A stretch of 64,000 nt of DNA from Serratia liquefaciens (GCA_012719855.1 JAAXZN010000003.1:1-64000), one strand, 5' to 3'. Shown: positions 10,044 through 21,171, counted from the first letter of the stretch. Program-made: numbers and translations. Notes: generated from the letters alone by a model not told the origin.

Positions 10044-10126
10044 TGCGATGCCTAAAAAAATAAAAGCCGCCTATTATCGGGAATTGGCGGCCTGACCACA
10101 ACACAGTGATAGCAAGGTTATTGCTC

Positions 10127-10149
10127 TTTTCGCCCTTTTTTGGCGAAAA
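10127..10149 (-). terminator. Stem-loop between ydgK and rsxA
   Basis: TTTTCGCC-CTTTTTT-GGCGAAAA, an 8-bp perfect stem with 7-nt loop, in the ydgK-rsxA gap. No T-run follows on the minus strand. It may be an attenuator or transcript-stability element. Confidence 0.35.
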
Positions 10150-10187
10150 TTTACACAATCATACGCACAAAACGTGCCACAACGCGC

Positions 10188-10628
10188 CTAACGTTCGGTA
10201 AAGGTCCCTTTGACCCGCTTGGAACGCTTCATATAAGGCACCAACAGTGCCGCCATCAGCAGGGGCCAACCCAGGCTGCGTACGGCCAACTCATCCGGCA
10301 CCGGCGCAAAGGCAAAGGCTTTGACCGCCAGCAACACGGTAATCAGCAACCACAGCAGGAAAAACTTGGGGAAGCGTTGCGAACGATGGCAGAACAGCCA
10401 CAGCAGCCACAGCGTAAAGCACCACATTGCCATCGTGGTCAGCACTGAAAAATACCACTGTAGGCTAAATGCCTGAGCGTTGGTCAGCAGATATTCGCGC
10501 GATTCCGGCATGAAAATCGCCATGCAATACAGCAGCAGCATCAGGCTGGCGCTAAGCAGGGTGACGATCAGATAGGACATCGGGGCCAGCAACCAACCGC
10601 CAATACGGCTGTAATCAGCTTGAGACAT
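10188..10628 (-). CDS. ydgK: DUF2569 inner-membrane protein YdgK
   Basis: 146-residue predicted membrane protein with four hydrophobic segments. It starts MSQADYSRIGGWLLAP, and the RIGGWL(L/I)xP start is characteristic of DUF2569 proteins. Position directly upstream of rsxA matches E. coli ydgK. Function is unknown. I chose the ATG at 10628 over an upstream one 10 residues earlier because of family similarity. Confidence 0.88.
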   Translation of the reverse strand: MSQADYSRIGGWLLAPMSYLIVTLLSASLMLLLYCMAIFMPESREYLLTNAQAFSLQWYFSVLTTMAMWCFTLWLLWLFCHRSQRFPKFFLLWLLITVLLAVKAFAFAPVPDELAVRSLGWPLLMAALLVPYMKRSKRVKGTFTER

Positions 10629-10750
10629 AAACGGCTTCCTGGGTAAGACATGATTCAATGTGACAGCCGCATAGCTTAGCGGGTAATGCGGGCTTCGTCA
10701 TCAATATCAAGCGGATGGTCGGCGCCAGGAGGCCGGTGCAGCACGTTTGG

Positions 10751-10779
10751 CTACCGACGGCATGATAAGCCGCCGGTAG
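10751..10779 (-). terminator. Hairpin after araA
   Basis: CTACCGGCGGC / GCCGTCGGTAG (minus-strand reading) with a 7-nt loop and one G-T wobble lies about 10 bases past the araA stop. The T-run is lacking. It plausibly marks the end of the araBA transcript. Confidence 0.5.
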
Positions 10780-10787
10780 CAGGCCGA

Positions 10788-12293
10788 TTAACGGCGATTA
10801 AGCTGATAGTAGGCTTCGTTCCAGCGCAGCTCGTTTTTGAACGCCGGCAGGCTGGTATTGTGGTCGATCGTCACAAACTCGATGTTATGCATCTCTGCGT
10901 AAAGTCGCAGCAGGTCGGCATCCAACGCCTGTGAGAACACGGTATGGTGTGCACCACCCGCCAGGATCCAGGCTTCGGCGGCGGTGGCAAGCGTTGGCTG
11001 GGCCCGCCAGATGGCGCGCGCCACCGGCAGTTTGGGCAACGGATGCGGTTGTTCCACGGTGTCCACCTGATTGACCAGCAGGCGGAATCGGTCGCCCAGG
11101 TCGATCAGGCTGGCATTGATCGCCGCACCGGCCGACGTGGAGAAAATCAGCCGTGCAGGATCCGCCTTGCCGCCGATACCCAGCGGTTGTATATCCAACA
11201 GTGGCTTCTGTTCTTTGGCGATCGATGGGCAAACCTCCAGCATGTGCGAACCGACCACCAAATCGTTGCCGGAGTGGAAATGGTAGGTGTAGTCCTCCAT
11301 AAACGAAGTGCCGCCTTCCAGTCCTTCCGCCATCACTTTCAGGATGCGCAACAGTGCGGCAGTTTTCCAGTCGCCTTCGCCGCCGAAGCCGTAACCCTGC
11401 TGCATCAGGCGCTGTACCGCCAGTCCCGGTAACTGTTTCATGCCGTGCAAGTCTTCAAAATTGGTGGTGAAGGCCTGGAAGCTACCCTGTTCGAGGAAAC
11501 GCTTCATGCCTAATTCGATCCGCGCCGCGTCGAGCAGGTTTTCACGCTTTTCCCCGTTGATTTGCGCCGCATCGCTCAAAACATAGCTGGCTTCGTATTC
11601 TTCAATCAGCGTAGCCACATCGCCACGGCTGACCTCATTGATCACGCTGACCAAATCACCGATGCCATAGGCATTCACCGAATAGCCGAATTGGATCTGC
11701 GCCCCGACTTTGTCACCTTCGGTCACGGCAACCTCACGCATGTTGTCGCCGAAGCGGGCCACCTTCAACTGCTGGCTGGCTTGTTTGGCGGTGGCTGCCC
11801 GCATCCACTGAGCAATGCGTCGGTGCGCCTCGGGGTCTTGCCAATGGCCGGCTATCACGCTGTGCTGCTGACGCATGCGCGCGCCGATAAAGCCAAATTC
11901 GCGGCCACCGTGTGCGGTCTGATTGAGGTTCATAAAGTCCATGTCCATGCTGTCCCAGGGGACCTGAGCGTTGAACTGGGTATGGAACTGCAACAGCGGC
12001 TTGTGAAGGATAGACAGTCCGGCGATCCACATTTTGGCCGGCGAAAAGGTGTGCAGCCAGGCCATGATGCCGATGCACTGTGGCTGATAGTTGGCGTCGC
12101 GGCACAGTGCGGTGATTTCATCCGGCGTGGTGACCAGCGGTTTCAGCACCAGTTTTACCGGCAATGCTGCCTCGCGGTTGAGGTTTTCCACCACCTGCTC
12201 GGCGTGTGCCTTGACCTGTTGCAGGGTTTGCGGGCCGTACAGGTGCTGGCTGCCGATGGCGAACCAGACTTCGCGCTGCTTGAATGCGTCCAT
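10788..12293 (-). CDS. araA: L-arabinose isomerase
   Basis: Converts L-arabinose to L-ribulose in the cytoplasm with a Mn2+ cofactor. It has 501 residues (E. coli 500). The N-terminus [11 protein letters not shown] is typical. Metal-ligand regions are intact: [13 protein letters not shown] and FMEDYTYH (Glu ligands), [11 protein letters not shown] and GGAHHTVFS (His ligands). Start at 12293 is chosen for AGGAG 6 bases upstream. It follows araB by 34 bases and forms a two-gene operon. araD, the next gene in E. coli, is absent here. Confidence 0.98.
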   Translation of the reverse strand: MDAFKQREVWFAIGSQHLYGPQTLQQVKAHAEQVVENLNREAALPVKLVLKPLVTTPDEITALCRDANYQPQCIGIMAWLHTFSPAKMWIAGLSILHKPLLQFHTQFNAQVPWDSMDMDFMNLNQTAHGGREFGFIGARMRQQHSVIAGHWQDPEAHRRIAQWMRAATAKQASQQLKVARFGDNMREVAVTEGDKVGAQIQFGYSVNAYGIGDLVSVINEVSRGDVATLIEEYEASYVLSDAAQINGEKRENLLDAARIELGMKRFLEQGSFQAFTTNFEDLHGMKQLPGLAVQRLMQQGYGFGGEGDWKTAALLRILKVMAEGLEGGTSFMEDYTYHFHSGNDLVVGSHMLEVCPSIAKEQKPLLDIQPLGIGGKADPARLIFSTSAGAAINASLIDLGDRFRLLVNQVDTVEQPHPLPKLPVARAIWRAQPTLATAAEAWILAGGAHHTVFSQALDADLLRLYAEMHNIEFVTIDHNTSLPAFKNELRWNEAYYQLNRR

Positions 12294-12327
12294 GGAGACT
12301 CCTGAATTGTCATGTCGAAATGGGGGT

Positions 12328-14013
12328 TCAGCAGGCTGAACCGGCGTTTGGGGCATAGCGCGGCTCGGCGGCCTGGCACCATTGCTGATAGCGTTGATAA
12401 AGCTGTTGGTAACGGGCGACGCGCTGCGGATCCGGCTGGAGAGTGCGTTCGATGCCGCAGGCCATGTGGCGTTGTGCTTCGGGCACGCTGCGGAAATGGC
12501 CGGCCGCCACGGCGGCGAAGATAGCCGCGCCCAGCGCGCAACATTGGTCGGAGGCCACGATCTGCAGCGGTCGGTTCATCACGTCGGCGCAGACCTGCAT
12601 GATCGCCGGTGATTTACGCGCAATCCCCCCCAGCGCAAGTACGTTGTCCACCGGAATAGCCTGCTGTTCAAAGCACTCCATGATGGCGCGGGCGCCGAAG
12701 GCGGTAGCGGCGATAAAGCCACCGAACAGCGTCGGCGCATCGGTGCCGAGGTTGAGATCGGCGATCACGCCTTTCAGACGTTGATTGGCATAGGGCGTGC
12801 GGCGGCCGTTAAACCAATCCAGCACCACCGGCAGATGGTCCAGCGACGGTTTCTCGCTCCAGGCCTCGGTCAGCGCGGCCAGCATGCCGGCTTCTATCTG
12901 TTGCAATTGCGGTTGCAGCTGCGGTTGGCTTTTTGCCGCTTCGCGCAGCGGCCAGCTCAACAGGCGGCCGAACCAGGCGTACATATCGCCAAAGGCGGAC
13001 TGTCCTGCTTCCATGCCGATTAATCCTGGCACCACGCTGCCGTCGACCTGGCCGCAAATGCCTTCGATGGCGCGTCCGTCCACCCGCTGGCGATCGGCGA
13101 TCAGGATGTCGCAGGTAGAGGTGCCAATCACCTTCACCAGGGTATAAGGCTGGGCACCGGCGCCTACTGCGCCCATATGGCAGTCGAAGGCGCCACCTGA
13201 CAGCACCACTGTGGTTGGCAATCCGAGGCGTGCGGCCCATTCGGCACTCAGTGTGCCGACCGGCAGCTCCGCGGTGTGGCAGTCGTCAAACAGCGGGTAG
13301 GGCAAATGCTCAATCAGTAAGGGATCGAGTGCGGCAAAAAAAGGTTTTGGCGGCAGGCCGCCCCAGTCGGGGTGCCACAAGGTTTTGTGGCCTACGCTGC
13401 AACGCCCGCGTTTCAACTGCTGTGGGGCGGTGGTGTCGGAAAGTAACGCCGGCACCCAATCGCACAGCTCCACCCAGGAGGCTGCCGCCTGACGTACCTC
13501 GGCGTCCCGTCGCGTGACGTGCAGAATTTTGGCCCAGAACCATTCGGAGGAGTAAACGCCGCCGATATAGCGGGAATAATCGGGAAATTTGCCGCTGCGG
13601 CAGAGCCGATTGATGGCATCCGCTTCTTCGAGCGCCGTGTGATCTTTCCACAGCACAAACATGGCGTTTGGGTTGTCGGCAAATTCTGGCCGCAGCGCCA
13701 ACACCTGGCCCTGTTGGTCGATCGGTGCAGGGGTGGAGCCGGTTGAGTCGACGCCGATACCCACGACCTGCAGCCGTTGCGCCGGGGTCATGCGCTGCAC
13801 CAGACTGACGATCGCCTGTTCCATGGCTTCAATATAGTCGAGCGGATGGTGACGAAAGCGATTCTCCGACGCATTGCAAAACTCACCGCGCTGCCAGCGG
13901 GGGTAATAAACCACCTCGGTATCCAGCTCTGCACCGTTTTGGCAGTCGACCGCCAACGCCCGCACCGAGTCGCTGCCGAAGTCCAATCCCAGGGCAATAG
14001 CACCTGCCGTCAT
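12328..14013 (-). CDS. araB: Ribulokinase
   Basis: FGGY-family kinase that phosphorylates L-ribulose with ATP (561 residues). The N-terminal phosphate loop is [25 protein letters not shown] and [10 protein letters not shown] lie in the sugar/ATP interface, and [11 protein letters not shown] is the ATP-binding C-terminal motif. Start at 14013 has AGGAGT about 8 bases upstream. It is the first gene of araBA and divergent from araFGH across a 361-base control region. Confidence 0.97.
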   Translation of the reverse strand: MTAGAIALGLDFGSDSVRALAVDCQNGAELDTEVVYYPRWQRGEFCNASENRFRHHPLDYIEAMEQAIVSLVQRMTPAQRLQVVGIGVDSTGSTPAPIDQQGQVLALRPEFADNPNAMFVLWKDHTALEEADAINRLCRSGKFPDYSRYIGGVYSSEWFWAKILHVTRRDAEVRQAAASWVELCDWVPALLSDTTAPQQLKRGRCSVGHKTLWHPDWGGLPPKPFFAALDPLLIEHLPYPLFDDCHTAELPVGTLSAEWAARLGLPTTVVLSGGAFDCHMGAVGAGAQPYTLVKVIGTSTCDILIADRQRVDGRAIEGICGQVDGSVVPGLIGMEAGQSAFGDMYAWFGRLLSWPLREAAKSQPQLQPQLQQIEAGMLAALTEAWSEKPSLDHLPVVLDWFNGRRTPYANQRLKGVIADLNLGTDAPTLFGGFIAATAFGARAIMECFEQQAIPVDNVLALGGIARKSPAIMQVCADVMNRPLQIVASDQCCALGAAIFAAVAAGHFRSVPEAQRHMACGIERTLQPDPQRVARYQQLYQRYQQWCQAAEPRYAPNAGSAC

Positions 14014-14096
14014 GATGTTGACTCCTGATGTGTTAATACGCTGTGACAACCATAGGAGCCGAAGCGGTGGGCAGGTGAGGAGTCATTGGCTGGAAG

Positions 14097-14112
14097 TATG
14101 CACTTTTCTGCT
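14097..14112 (-). promoter_or_regulatory. Putative AraC half-site (upstream of araB)
   Basis: On the minus strand AGCAGAAAAGTGCATA fits the AraC half-site pattern AGC-N7-T(C/G)CATA. It lies about 84 bases upstream of the araB start. Confidence 0.5.
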
Positions 14113-14150
14113 TCCTCCAGTGGTTTTGTGACGGCGGTCATAAGTTGGCG

Positions 14151-14187
14151 CTTGGCGAAATTCGCTAAATATATGCACATATCTGCT
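14151..14187 (-). promoter_or_regulatory. Putative AraC tandem half-sites in the araB/araF region
   Basis: AGCAGATATGTGCATA (minus strand, 14172-14187) matches the same pattern as the 14097 site. A second AGC is spaced 21 bp closer to araB (14164-14166), the araI1-araI2 spacing, but the rest of that half-site is weak. A TGTGATAGCGCTCTACA stretch begins near 14201 and is a partial CRP-site match. Assignments rest on eye-matching only. Confidence 0.45.
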
Positions 14188-14374
14188 GTATTCCACGGAT
14201 GTGATAGCGCTCTACATTTCAGCAACAAATACCCGCTAAAACTTAAGCCGTCTTACCCCGGCTGTAAGGCAATGCCGCGAGATAAGCGCTACACCAACAG
14301 CCATTACTCTAATGATAACGTTTTCACCGCGAGCGGGTTTCGTCGCCACAGAGAACAAAATAGCGGAGAGCATC

Positions 14375-15358
14375 ATGCATAAATTCACTAAGGCGCTGGC
14401 GACACTGGGACTGGCGGCCGTTATGTCACATTCGGCTATCGCCGAGACCATGAAGCTGGGTTTTTTGGTCAAGCAGCCGGAAGAGCCCTGGTTCCAGACC
14501 GAATGGAAATTTGCCGATAAGGCCGGTAAGGATCTCGGTTTTGAGGTGATTAAGATCGCGGTGCCGGACGGCGAGAAGACCCTGAACGCCATCGACAGTC
14601 TGGCGGCCAGCGGGGCCAAAGGGTTTGTTATCTGCACGCCGGATCCGAAATTGGGCTCGGCGATCGTCGCCAAGGCGCGCAGTTACAATCTGAAAGTGAT
14701 CGCGGTGGACGACCAGTTTGTTACCGCCAAAGGCAAGCCTATGGACAGCGTGCCGCTGGTGATGATGGCCGCCACCAAAATCGGCGAACGCCAGGGGGAT
14801 GAGCTGTGGAAAGAGCTGAACAAGCGCGGCTGGAAGCTGCCGGATACCGCTGTGATGGCCATTACCGCCGATGAGCTGGACACGGCCCGTCGCCGCACCG
14901 GCGGTTCCATTGCCGCACTGAAAGCCGCCGGTTTCCCGGAAAAGCAGATTTACCGGGTGCCAACCAAATCCAACGACATCCCGGGGGCGTTCGACGCCGC
15001 CAACTCGATGCTGGTGCAGCATCCTGAAGTGAAGAACTGGCTGATTGTCGGCATGAACGACAACACCGTGCTCGGCGGCGTGCGCGCTACCGAAGGCCAG
15101 GGATTCAAGGCACCCAACGTCATTGGCATCGGGATCAACGGGGTGGATGCGGTCAGTGAGCTGTCCAAGGCTCAGGCGACCGGCTTCTACGGTTCGCTGC
15201 TGCCAAGTCCGGATATTCACGGCTACAAGAGCATCCAGATGTTGCATGACTGGGTCGAGAAAGGGGTAGAACCGCAAAAATTCACCGAAGTGACCGACGT
15301 GGTGCTGATCACGCGCGACAACTTTAAAACCGAACTGCAGAAGAAAGGCCTGATGTAA
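14375..15358 (+). CDS. araF: L-arabinose-binding periplasmic protein
   Basis: Substrate-binding component of the high-affinity arabinose ABC transporter (327 residues). A Sec signal peptide spans MHKFTKALATLGLAAVMS to about AIA|E. The mature start KLGFLVKQPEEPWFQTEW and GMNDNTVLGG are near-identical to E. coli AraF. Start at 14375 has GGAGAG at good spacing. It is first in the araFGH-araC plus-strand run. Confidence 0.98.
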   Translation: MHKFTKALATLGLAAVMSHSAIAETMKLGFLVKQPEEPWFQTEWKFADKAGKDLGFEVIKIAVPDGEKTLNAIDSLAASGAKGFVICTPDPKLGSAIVAKARSYNLKVIAVDDQFVTAKGKPMDSVPLVMMAATKIGERQGDELWKELNKRGWKLPDTAVMAITADELDTARRRTGGSIAALKAAGFPEKQIYRVPTKSNDIPGAFDAANSMLVQHPEVKNWLIVGMNDNTVLGGVRATEGQGFKAPNVIGIGINGVDAVSELSKAQATGFYGSLLPSPDIHGYKSIQMLHDWVEKGVEPQKFTEVTDVVLITRDNFKTELQKKGLM

Positions 15359-15418
15359 TTACCGAGCCGCCCACAGCACGTTGTCGGGCGGCATTTTTAA
15401 CTGCAGGAGGAAAACACT

Positions 15419-16954
15419 ATGACCACCGCGCTGCCGTATTTGGCGTTTAAAGGCATAGGCAAAACCTTCCCGGGCGTGAAGGCGCTGGATGACATCAGCT
15501 TTAGCTGTCAGGCCGGGCAGATCCACGCGCTGATGGGGGAAAACGGTGCCGGGAAATCCACGCTGCTGAAAATCCTCAGCGGCAACTATTCGCCTTCTCA
15601 GGGGGAAATTCAGCTGCAGGGGCGGCCGGTTACCTTCACCAGCACTACCGACGCGCTGGATGCCGGGGTGGCGATCATCTACCAGGAGCTGCATCTGGTG
15701 CCGGAAATGACCGTGGCGGAGAACATTTATCTCGGCCAACTGCCGACCCGGCGTGGGCTGGTGGATCGCAAGCTGCTGCGTTACGAGTCCCGGCTTCAAC
15801 TGGAGCATCTCGGGCTGGATATCGATCCGGATACGCCATTGAAATACCTGTCGATAGGCCAGTGGCAAATGGTGGAAATCGCCAAAGCGCTGGCGCGCAA
15901 CGCCAAGGTAATCGCGTTTGACGAGCCCACCAGTTCTTTGTCCGCTCGGGAGATCGAGCAGCTGTTCCGGGTGATCCGCGAGTTGCGCGCTGAAGGGCGC
16001 GTGATCCTGTATGTCTCGCACCGCATGGAGGAGATTTTTGCTCTTAGCGACGCCATCACCGTGTTTAAAGATGGCCGCTATGTACGCACTTTTGACGATA
16101 TGCGTCAGGTCGATAACGCGCAGCTGGTGCAGGCGATGGTGGGACGCGATCTCGGTGACGTGTACGGCTATCAGCCGCGTGAACTGGGGCCGGTGCGTTT
16201 GGCTCTCAAGGGGCTCCAAGCACCCGGCGTGAAAACGCCGATCGATCTGAGCGTGCGTGCCGGGGAGATAGTCGGGCTATTTGGCCTGGTCGGCGCCGGC
16301 CGCAGCGAGCTGATGAAGGGCATCTTTGGCGCCACACGGGTTACCACCGGGCAACTGATGCTGGACGGGCAGGCGATTGTCATTCGTTCGCCGATTGACG
16401 CGATCCGCGCCGGCATCATGCTGTGTCCGGAAGATCGCAAGGCGGACGGCATCATCCCGGTGCATTCGGTGCGCGACAATATCAACATTAGCGCGCGGCG
16501 TAACAGCATCCGTGCTGGCTGCCTGATCAACCCGGGCTGGGAGATCAGCAACGCCGAGCATCATATACGTGCGTTGAATATCAAAACGCCCAGTGCCGAG
16601 CAGTTAATTATGAACCTGTCCGGTGGCAACCAGCAGAAGGCGATTCTGGGCCGTTGGCTGTCGGAAGACATGAAGGTGATCCTGCTGGATGAACCGACAC
16701 GCGGCATTGACGTTGGCGCCAAACACGAGATTTATAACGTCATTTACCAGTTGGCGCAGCGCGGCATCGCGGTGCTGTTCGCTTCCAGCGATTTGCCCGA
16801 AGTTCTGGGGCTGGCGGACCGTATCCTGGTGATGCGGGAAGGGGCCCTGTCCGGTGAATTACTGCATGACGACGCCAGTGAGGAAAAGGCCCTCAGTCTG
16901 GCGATGCTGCGCACCCCCGAGATTGCCCCCGATGCCGCTGCGGCGGTGGCCTGA
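15419..16954 (+). CDS. araG: L-arabinose ABC transporter ATP-binding protein
   Basis: 511-residue double-ABC ATPase energising arabinose import. The first domain has Walker [10 protein letters not shown], signature [15 protein letters not shown] and Walker [10 protein letters not shown]. The second has a degenerate Walker A (GLVGAGRSE), signature [15 protein letters not shown] and [12 protein letters not shown], as usual for sugar importers of this class. GGAGG precedes the ATG. Confidence 0.97.
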   Translation: MTTALPYLAFKGIGKTFPGVKALDDISFSCQAGQIHALMGENGAGKSTLLKILSGNYSPSQGEIQLQGRPVTFTSTTDALDAGVAIIYQELHLVPEMTVAENIYLGQLPTRRGLVDRKLLRYESRLQLEHLGLDIDPDTPLKYLSIGQWQMVEIAKALARNAKVIAFDEPTSSLSAREIEQLFRVIRELRAEGRVILYVSHRMEEIFALSDAITVFKDGRYVRTFDDMRQVDNAQLVQAMVGRDLGDVYGYQPRELGPVRLALKGLQAPGVKTPIDLSVRAGEIVGLFGLVGAGRSELMKGIFGATRVTTGQLMLDGQAIVIRSPIDAIRAGIMLCPEDRKADGIIPVHSVRDNINISARRNSIRAGCLINPGWEISNAEHHIRALNIKTPSAEQLIMNLSGGNQQKAILGRWLSEDMKVILLDEPTRGIDVGAKHEIYNVIYQLAQRGIAVLFASSDLPEVLGLADRILVMREGALSGELLHDDASEEKALSLAMLRTPEIAPDAAAAVA

Positions 16955-16971
16955 AAGTGAAGGAGAAAGAG

Positions 16972-17955
16972 ATGTCGACCATAACGACCCATTCTGTGAA
17001 AAACCGCAGCGGCCAGGGGCTGGCGCGGATCTGGGACAGCTACGGCATGCTGGTGGTGTTCGCGGTGCTGTTTATCGCCTGCGCGCTGTTTGTGCCCAAC
17101 TTCGGCTCATTTATCAATATGAAAGGGCTGGGGTTGGCGATATCCATGTCCGGCATGGTGGCCTGCGGCATGCTGTTTTGTCTGGCCTCCGGCGACTTTG
17201 ATCTGTCCGTCGCGTCGGTGATCGCCTGCGCCGGGGTCACTACCGCGGTGGTGATCAATATGACCGAAAGCCTGTGGATCGGCGTGGGCGCCGGCCTGTT
17301 GCTGGGGATGGTCTCCGGGCTGATCAACGGTTTTGTTATCGCCCGGCTGAAAATCAACGCGCTGATCACCACCCTGGCCACCATGCAGATTTTTCGCGGG
17401 TTGGCATACATCATTTCCGACGGGAAAGCGGTAGGCATTGAAGACGAGCGCTTCTTTACGTTGGGTTATGCCAATTGGCTGGGGTTGCCTGCGCCAATCT
17501 GGATCACCGTAGCCTGTCTGATCCTGTTCGGCTTCCTGCTCAATAAAACCACCTTTGGCCGCAATACGCTGGCGATTGGCGGCAACGAGGAGGCGGCCAG
17601 ACTGGCCGGGGTACCGGTGGTACGCACCAAGATTGTGATCTTTATGCTGTCCGGGCTGGTTTCCGCCGCAGCCGGCATCATTCTGGCTTCGCGCATGACC
17701 AGTGGCCAGCCAATGACCTCGATCGGCTATGAATTGATAGTGATCTCCGCCTGCGTACTGGGTGGGGTTTCGTTGAAAGGCGGTATCGGTAAAATCTCCT
17801 ACGTCATCGCCGGCATCTTGATCCTCGGCACGGTAGAAAACGCCATGAACCTGCTGAATATCTCACCGTTCTCGCAGTATGTGGTGCGCGGTGTGATCTT
17901 GCTGGCGGCGGTGATTTTTGACCGTTACAAGCAGCAGGCCAAGCGTCGGATTTAG
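16972..17955 (+). CDS. araH: L-arabinose ABC transporter permease
   Basis: 327-residue BPD_transp_2-family permease with about 10 TM segments, partner of AraG and AraF. It contains [12 protein letters not shown] and the [14 protein letters not shown] cytoplasmic loop that contacts the ATPase. I chose the ATG at 16972 because AAGGAG precedes it; a five-residue extension exists. It is 17 bases after araG. Confidence 0.96.
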   Translation: MSTITTHSVKNRSGQGLARIWDSYGMLVVFAVLFIACALFVPNFGSFINMKGLGLAISMSGMVACGMLFCLASGDFDLSVASVIACAGVTTAVVINMTESLWIGVGAGLLLGMVSGLINGFVIARLKINALITTLATMQIFRGLAYIISDGKAVGIEDERFFTLGYANWLGLPAPIWITVACLILFGFLLNKTTFGRNTLAIGGNEEAARLAGVPVVRTKIVIFMLSGLVSAAAGIILASRMTSGQPMTSIGYELIVISACVLGGVSLKGGIGKISYVIAGILILGTVENAMNLLNISPFSQYVVRGVILLAAVIFDRYKQQAKRRI

Positions 17956-18059
17956 AAAATCGGCAACCCCGTTCACAGTTCTGTTATCGGCTCAGGCAGT
18001 TCTCTGCCGGGCCGATACACTTGTTCAGGACAGTTCTATCAGCCGTTCCGGGAGGACAG

Positions 18060-18977
18060 ATGTACCATCGCATGGCACAGGAACCGCAGCCGAACCCGCT
18101 GTTGCCGGGTTACACCTTTAACGCCTATCTGGTGGCGGGGTTGACGCCCATCATGGCGGACGGCCCGCTGGATTTCTTTATCGACCGCCCCGGCGGCATG
18201 AAGGGCTATATTCTCAACCTGACCATCAAGGGTCAGGGCAAGGTGTTTGACGGTGAGGACACCCTTTACTGCAACCCCGGCGATCTGCTGCTGTTTCCTC
18301 CCAAGGCGGCGCATTACTATGGGCGTTCGCCGGACAGCGACTGCTGGTATCACCGCTGGGTGTATTTCCGACCGCGGGCCTACTGGGCCGACTGGCTGGA
18401 ATGGCACAGCAAGACCCACGAAGTCGGGCGCTTGACGCTGCCGAATAACAACTTGCTGCTGGAGTTCGATCGGCTGTTCGCCAATATCGAGCAAACGCAG
18501 CGTTCCGGCCGGCGTTTCGCCGAAGAGTTGGGGATGAACCTGCTGGAGCGTTTGCTGCTGCGCGCGATGGAAGAGGACCCGCTCAGCCCGCAGAAAATCA
18601 TGGATCCCCGGGTGATAGAGGCCTGCCAGTTTATCACCGGCAACCTGGCCGGTGAGTTGCGCATCGACAAAGTGGCGCGCCACGTTTGCCTGTCGCCTTC
18701 GCGCCTGGCGCATCTGTTCCGTGAGCAGGTGGGCATCAATATTCTGCGCTGGCGCGAAGATCAGCGGGTGATCCGCGCCAAACTGCTGTTGCAGACCACG
18801 CAGGAGTCGATTGCCACCATTGGCCGGGTGGTGGGTTATGACGATCAGCTCTATTTTTCCCGCGTGTTCCGCAAACGGGTTGGGGTCAGCCCGAGCGACT
18901 TTCGTCGCCGCAGCCTGGAGATTAACTATCCGGCCAGGAATCAGCGTGAGGCCGCTTATGCTGCGGTCACAAATTAA
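18060..18977 (+). CDS. araC: Arabinose operon regulator AraC
   Basis: 305-residue arabinose-responsive activator/repressor. The N-terminal arabinose-binding cupin arm is [18 protein letters not shown], followed by [19 protein letters not shown]. The C-terminal HTH includes [16 protein letters not shown] and [12 protein letters not shown]. Start at 18060 has GGGAGG; E. coli AraC aligns from the later MAQEPQ Met, also possible. Here araC follows araH in the same orientation, whereas in E. coli it diverges from araBAD, so its control may differ. Confidence 0.96.
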   Translation: MYHRMAQEPQPNPLLPGYTFNAYLVAGLTPIMADGPLDFFIDRPGGMKGYILNLTIKGQGKVFDGEDTLYCNPGDLLLFPPKAAHYYGRSPDSDCWYHRWVYFRPRAYWADWLEWHSKTHEVGRLTLPNNNLLLEFDRLFANIEQTQRSGRRFAEELGMNLLERLLLRAMEEDPLSPQKIMDPRVIEACQFITGNLAGELRIDKVARHVCLSPSRLAHLFREQVGINILRWREDQRVIRAKLLLQTTQESIATIGRVVGYDDQLYFSRVFRKRVGVSPSDFRRRSLEINYPARNQREAAYAAVTN

Positions 18978-19058
18978 CATTAAATTTACTTCTTGTTCCC
19001 GCCAGCGTCATGGTGTCAAATCTGACTGGTCTATTGCGAGCCAGTAAGAGGAAACACC

Positions 19059-20099
19059 ATGGCAGAAAAAATTCGGGTTGGGCTGGTCGGTTACGGCTAT
19101 GCCAGCAAGACCTTTCATGCGCCGCTGATTGTCGGCACCCCAGGCGTAGAGCTGGCTGCCGTTTCCAGCAGCGATGCCGGCAAAGTGCACGCAGACTGGC
19201 CATCGATGACGGTGGTCAGCGATCCGCAGGCGCTGTTTAACGACCCCTCTATCGATCTGATCGTCATTCCTACTCCCAACGATACCCATTTCCCTCTGGC
19301 GCAGCAGGCGATGGCGGCCGGCAAGCACGTGGTGGTGGACAAGCCTTTCACCGTGACGTTGTCACAGGCGCAGCAGTTGGAGCAGCAAGCGCAGCAGAGC
19401 GGCAAACTGCTGTCGGTGTTCCACAACCGCCGCTGGGACAGTGATTTTCTGACGCTCAAGGCATTGTTGAAAGAAGGCGCGCTCGGTGAGGTGGTTTATT
19501 TCGAGTCTCATTTCGACCGTTTCCGCCCGGAAGTACGTCAGCGCTGGCGTGAGCTGGGCGGTGCCGGTAGCGGCATCTGGTACGATTTGGGGCCACATCT
19601 GATCGATCAGGCACTGCAACTGTTCGGCAAACCGGAAACGCTGTTTGTCGATCTGGGTGAACTGCGTCCGGGCGCACAATCGGTGGACTATTTCCACGCG
19701 ATATTGAACTACGGCAAACGCCGGGTCGTTCTGCACGGCACGGTGTTGGCCGCGGCGGAAACCGCACGTTATATCGTGCACGGTACTCAAGGCAGCTTTA
19801 TCAAATTTGGGCTGGATCCGCAGGAAGACCGCCTCAAAGCGGGCGAGCGTTTGCCGCAGGCTGACTGGGGTTACGATATGCGTGACGGCGTAGTGACATT
19901 GTCACGTGATGGCGTGCTGGCGGAAAAACCTTTGCTTAGCATTCCAGGCAATTATCCAGCCTATTACGCCGCTATTCGCGATGCCATTAACGGTGAGGGC
20001 GAAAACCCGGTCACGGCCAGCGAGGCCATCAAAGTGATGGAAATGATCGAACTGGGCATGGAATCTGCGAAACAACAAAAGGCGCTGCCGGTCGCCTGA
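19059..20099 (+). CDS. ydgJ: GFO/IDH/MocA-family oxidoreductase YdgJ
   Basis: 346-residue NAD(P)-dependent oxidoreductase of unknown substrate. N-terminal Rossmann motif is VGLVGYGYASKTFHAPL, and VVDKPFTVT carries the conserved Lys of the family (E/D-K-P). The C-terminal alpha/beta domain includes HNRRWDSDF and SGIWYDLGPHLIDQ. It is very close to E. coli YdgJ. In E. coli it sits between add and ydgK; here YfeH-like and ara genes separate these neighbours. Confidence 0.95.
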   Translation: MAEKIRVGLVGYGYASKTFHAPLIVGTPGVELAAVSSSDAGKVHADWPSMTVVSDPQALFNDPSIDLIVIPTPNDTHFPLAQQAMAAGKHVVVDKPFTVTLSQAQQLEQQAQQSGKLLSVFHNRRWDSDFLTLKALLKEGALGEVVYFESHFDRFRPEVRQRWRELGGAGSGIWYDLGPHLIDQALQLFGKPETLFVDLGELRPGAQSVDYFHAILNYGKRRVVLHGTVLAAAETARYIVHGTQGSFIKFGLDPQEDRLKAGERLPQADWGYDMRDGVVTLSRDGVLAEKPLLSIPGNYPAYYAAIRDAINGEGENPVTASEAIKVMEMIELGMESAKQQKALPVA

Positions 20100-20165
20100 C
20101 CGCGGCGCTTTACTCTCAGGGTTCGGCGTGCCGGGCCCTTCTTACTCCTCGAGGGATCCTGACCC

Positions 20166-21158
20166 ATGTCCTGGTTGCAGCGTCTGCGTATTGATAAATT
20201 TTTGCTGGTATTGATTCTGGTAGTGATTGTCGCCTCGGTTTTCCCCTGCGAAGGGATATGGAAAACCTTCTTCGATCATCTGACCACCGCGGCTATCGCA
20301 CTGTTGTTCTTTATGCACGGTGCCAAGCTGTCGCGCGAGGCGATTCTCGCCGGTATGGGCCACTGGAAGCTGCATTTAGTGGTCTTTCTCAGCACCTTCG
20401 CGCTGTTCCCACTGCTGGGGCTGGCGATGAACCTGATGGTGCCGGGGCTGATGACACCGACGGTTTACCTGGGCTTCCTGTACCTGTGCGCACTGCCCGC
20501 GACGGTACAGTCGGCGATTGCCTTTACTTCTGCGGCGGGCGGTAACGTGGCGGCCGCAGTGTGCAGCGCTTCGGCATCCAGCATCCTCGGCGTTTTCCTT
20601 TCGCCGCTGCTGGTTGGGGCGCTGATGCATACCCAGGGCGGCAATACCGATGTGTTGCACGCCATAGGTTCGATCATTTTGAAACTGATGGTGCCCTTTG
20701 TGGTTGGGCATTTGGCTCGGCCGTTAATCGGCAAATGGGTCGATCGTCACCGCAAGCTGATCAATCTCACTGACCGGTCATCGATTCTGCTGGTGGTGTA
20801 TACCGCCTTTAGCGCCGCGGTGGTGGAAGGCATTTGGCACAAGATTGACGGCTGGTCGCTGTTGACCATTTTAGTGATGTCGCTGGTGTTGCTGACGGTG
20901 GTGCTGATTATCAACACCTATGCTGCGCGCTGGCTGGGGTTCAATACCGCCGACGAAATCACCATCGTGTTCTGCGGTTCGAAAAAGAGCCTGGCGAACG
21001 GCATCCCGATGGCCAACGTGCTGTTCCCGGCGGCGGCGGTGGGTGCCATGGTGCTGCCGTTGATGATTTTCCATCAGGTGCAGTTAATGGTGTGTGCCGT
21101 ACTGGCCCAGCGCTACGCGCGTAAAACGGCCAAACAGCGCGAGAGGCAGGCGTGTTGA
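20166..21158 (+). CDS. yfeH: Bile acid:sodium symporter family protein (YfeH-like)
   Basis: 330-residue membrane protein with about 9-10 TM segments. It shares with E. coli YfeH the segments TTAAIALLFFMHGAKLSRE, AFTSAAGGNVAAAVCSASAS and VFCGSKKSLANGIPMAN, the last typical of the SBF-like fold. It is a putative solute:Na+ or H+ symporter of unknown substrate. It lies 66 bases after ydgJ and may be cotranscribed. It is not at this position in E. coli. Confidence 0.88.
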   Translation: MSWLQRLRIDKFLLVLILVVIVASVFPCEGIWKTFFDHLTTAAIALLFFMHGAKLSREAILAGMGHWKLHLVVFLSTFALFPLLGLAMNLMVPGLMTPTVYLGFLYLCALPATVQSAIAFTSAAGGNVAAAVCSASASSILGVFLSPLLVGALMHTQGGNTDVLHAIGSIILKLMVPFVVGHLARPLIGKWVDRHRKLINLTDRSSILLVVYTAFSAAVVEGIWHKIDGWSLLTILVMSLVLLTVVLIINTYAARWLGFNTADEITIVFCGSKKSLANGIPMANVLFPAAAVGAMVLPLMIFHQVQLMVCAVLAQRYARKTAKQRERQAC

Positions 21159-21171
21159 CCGCGAAATAAAG

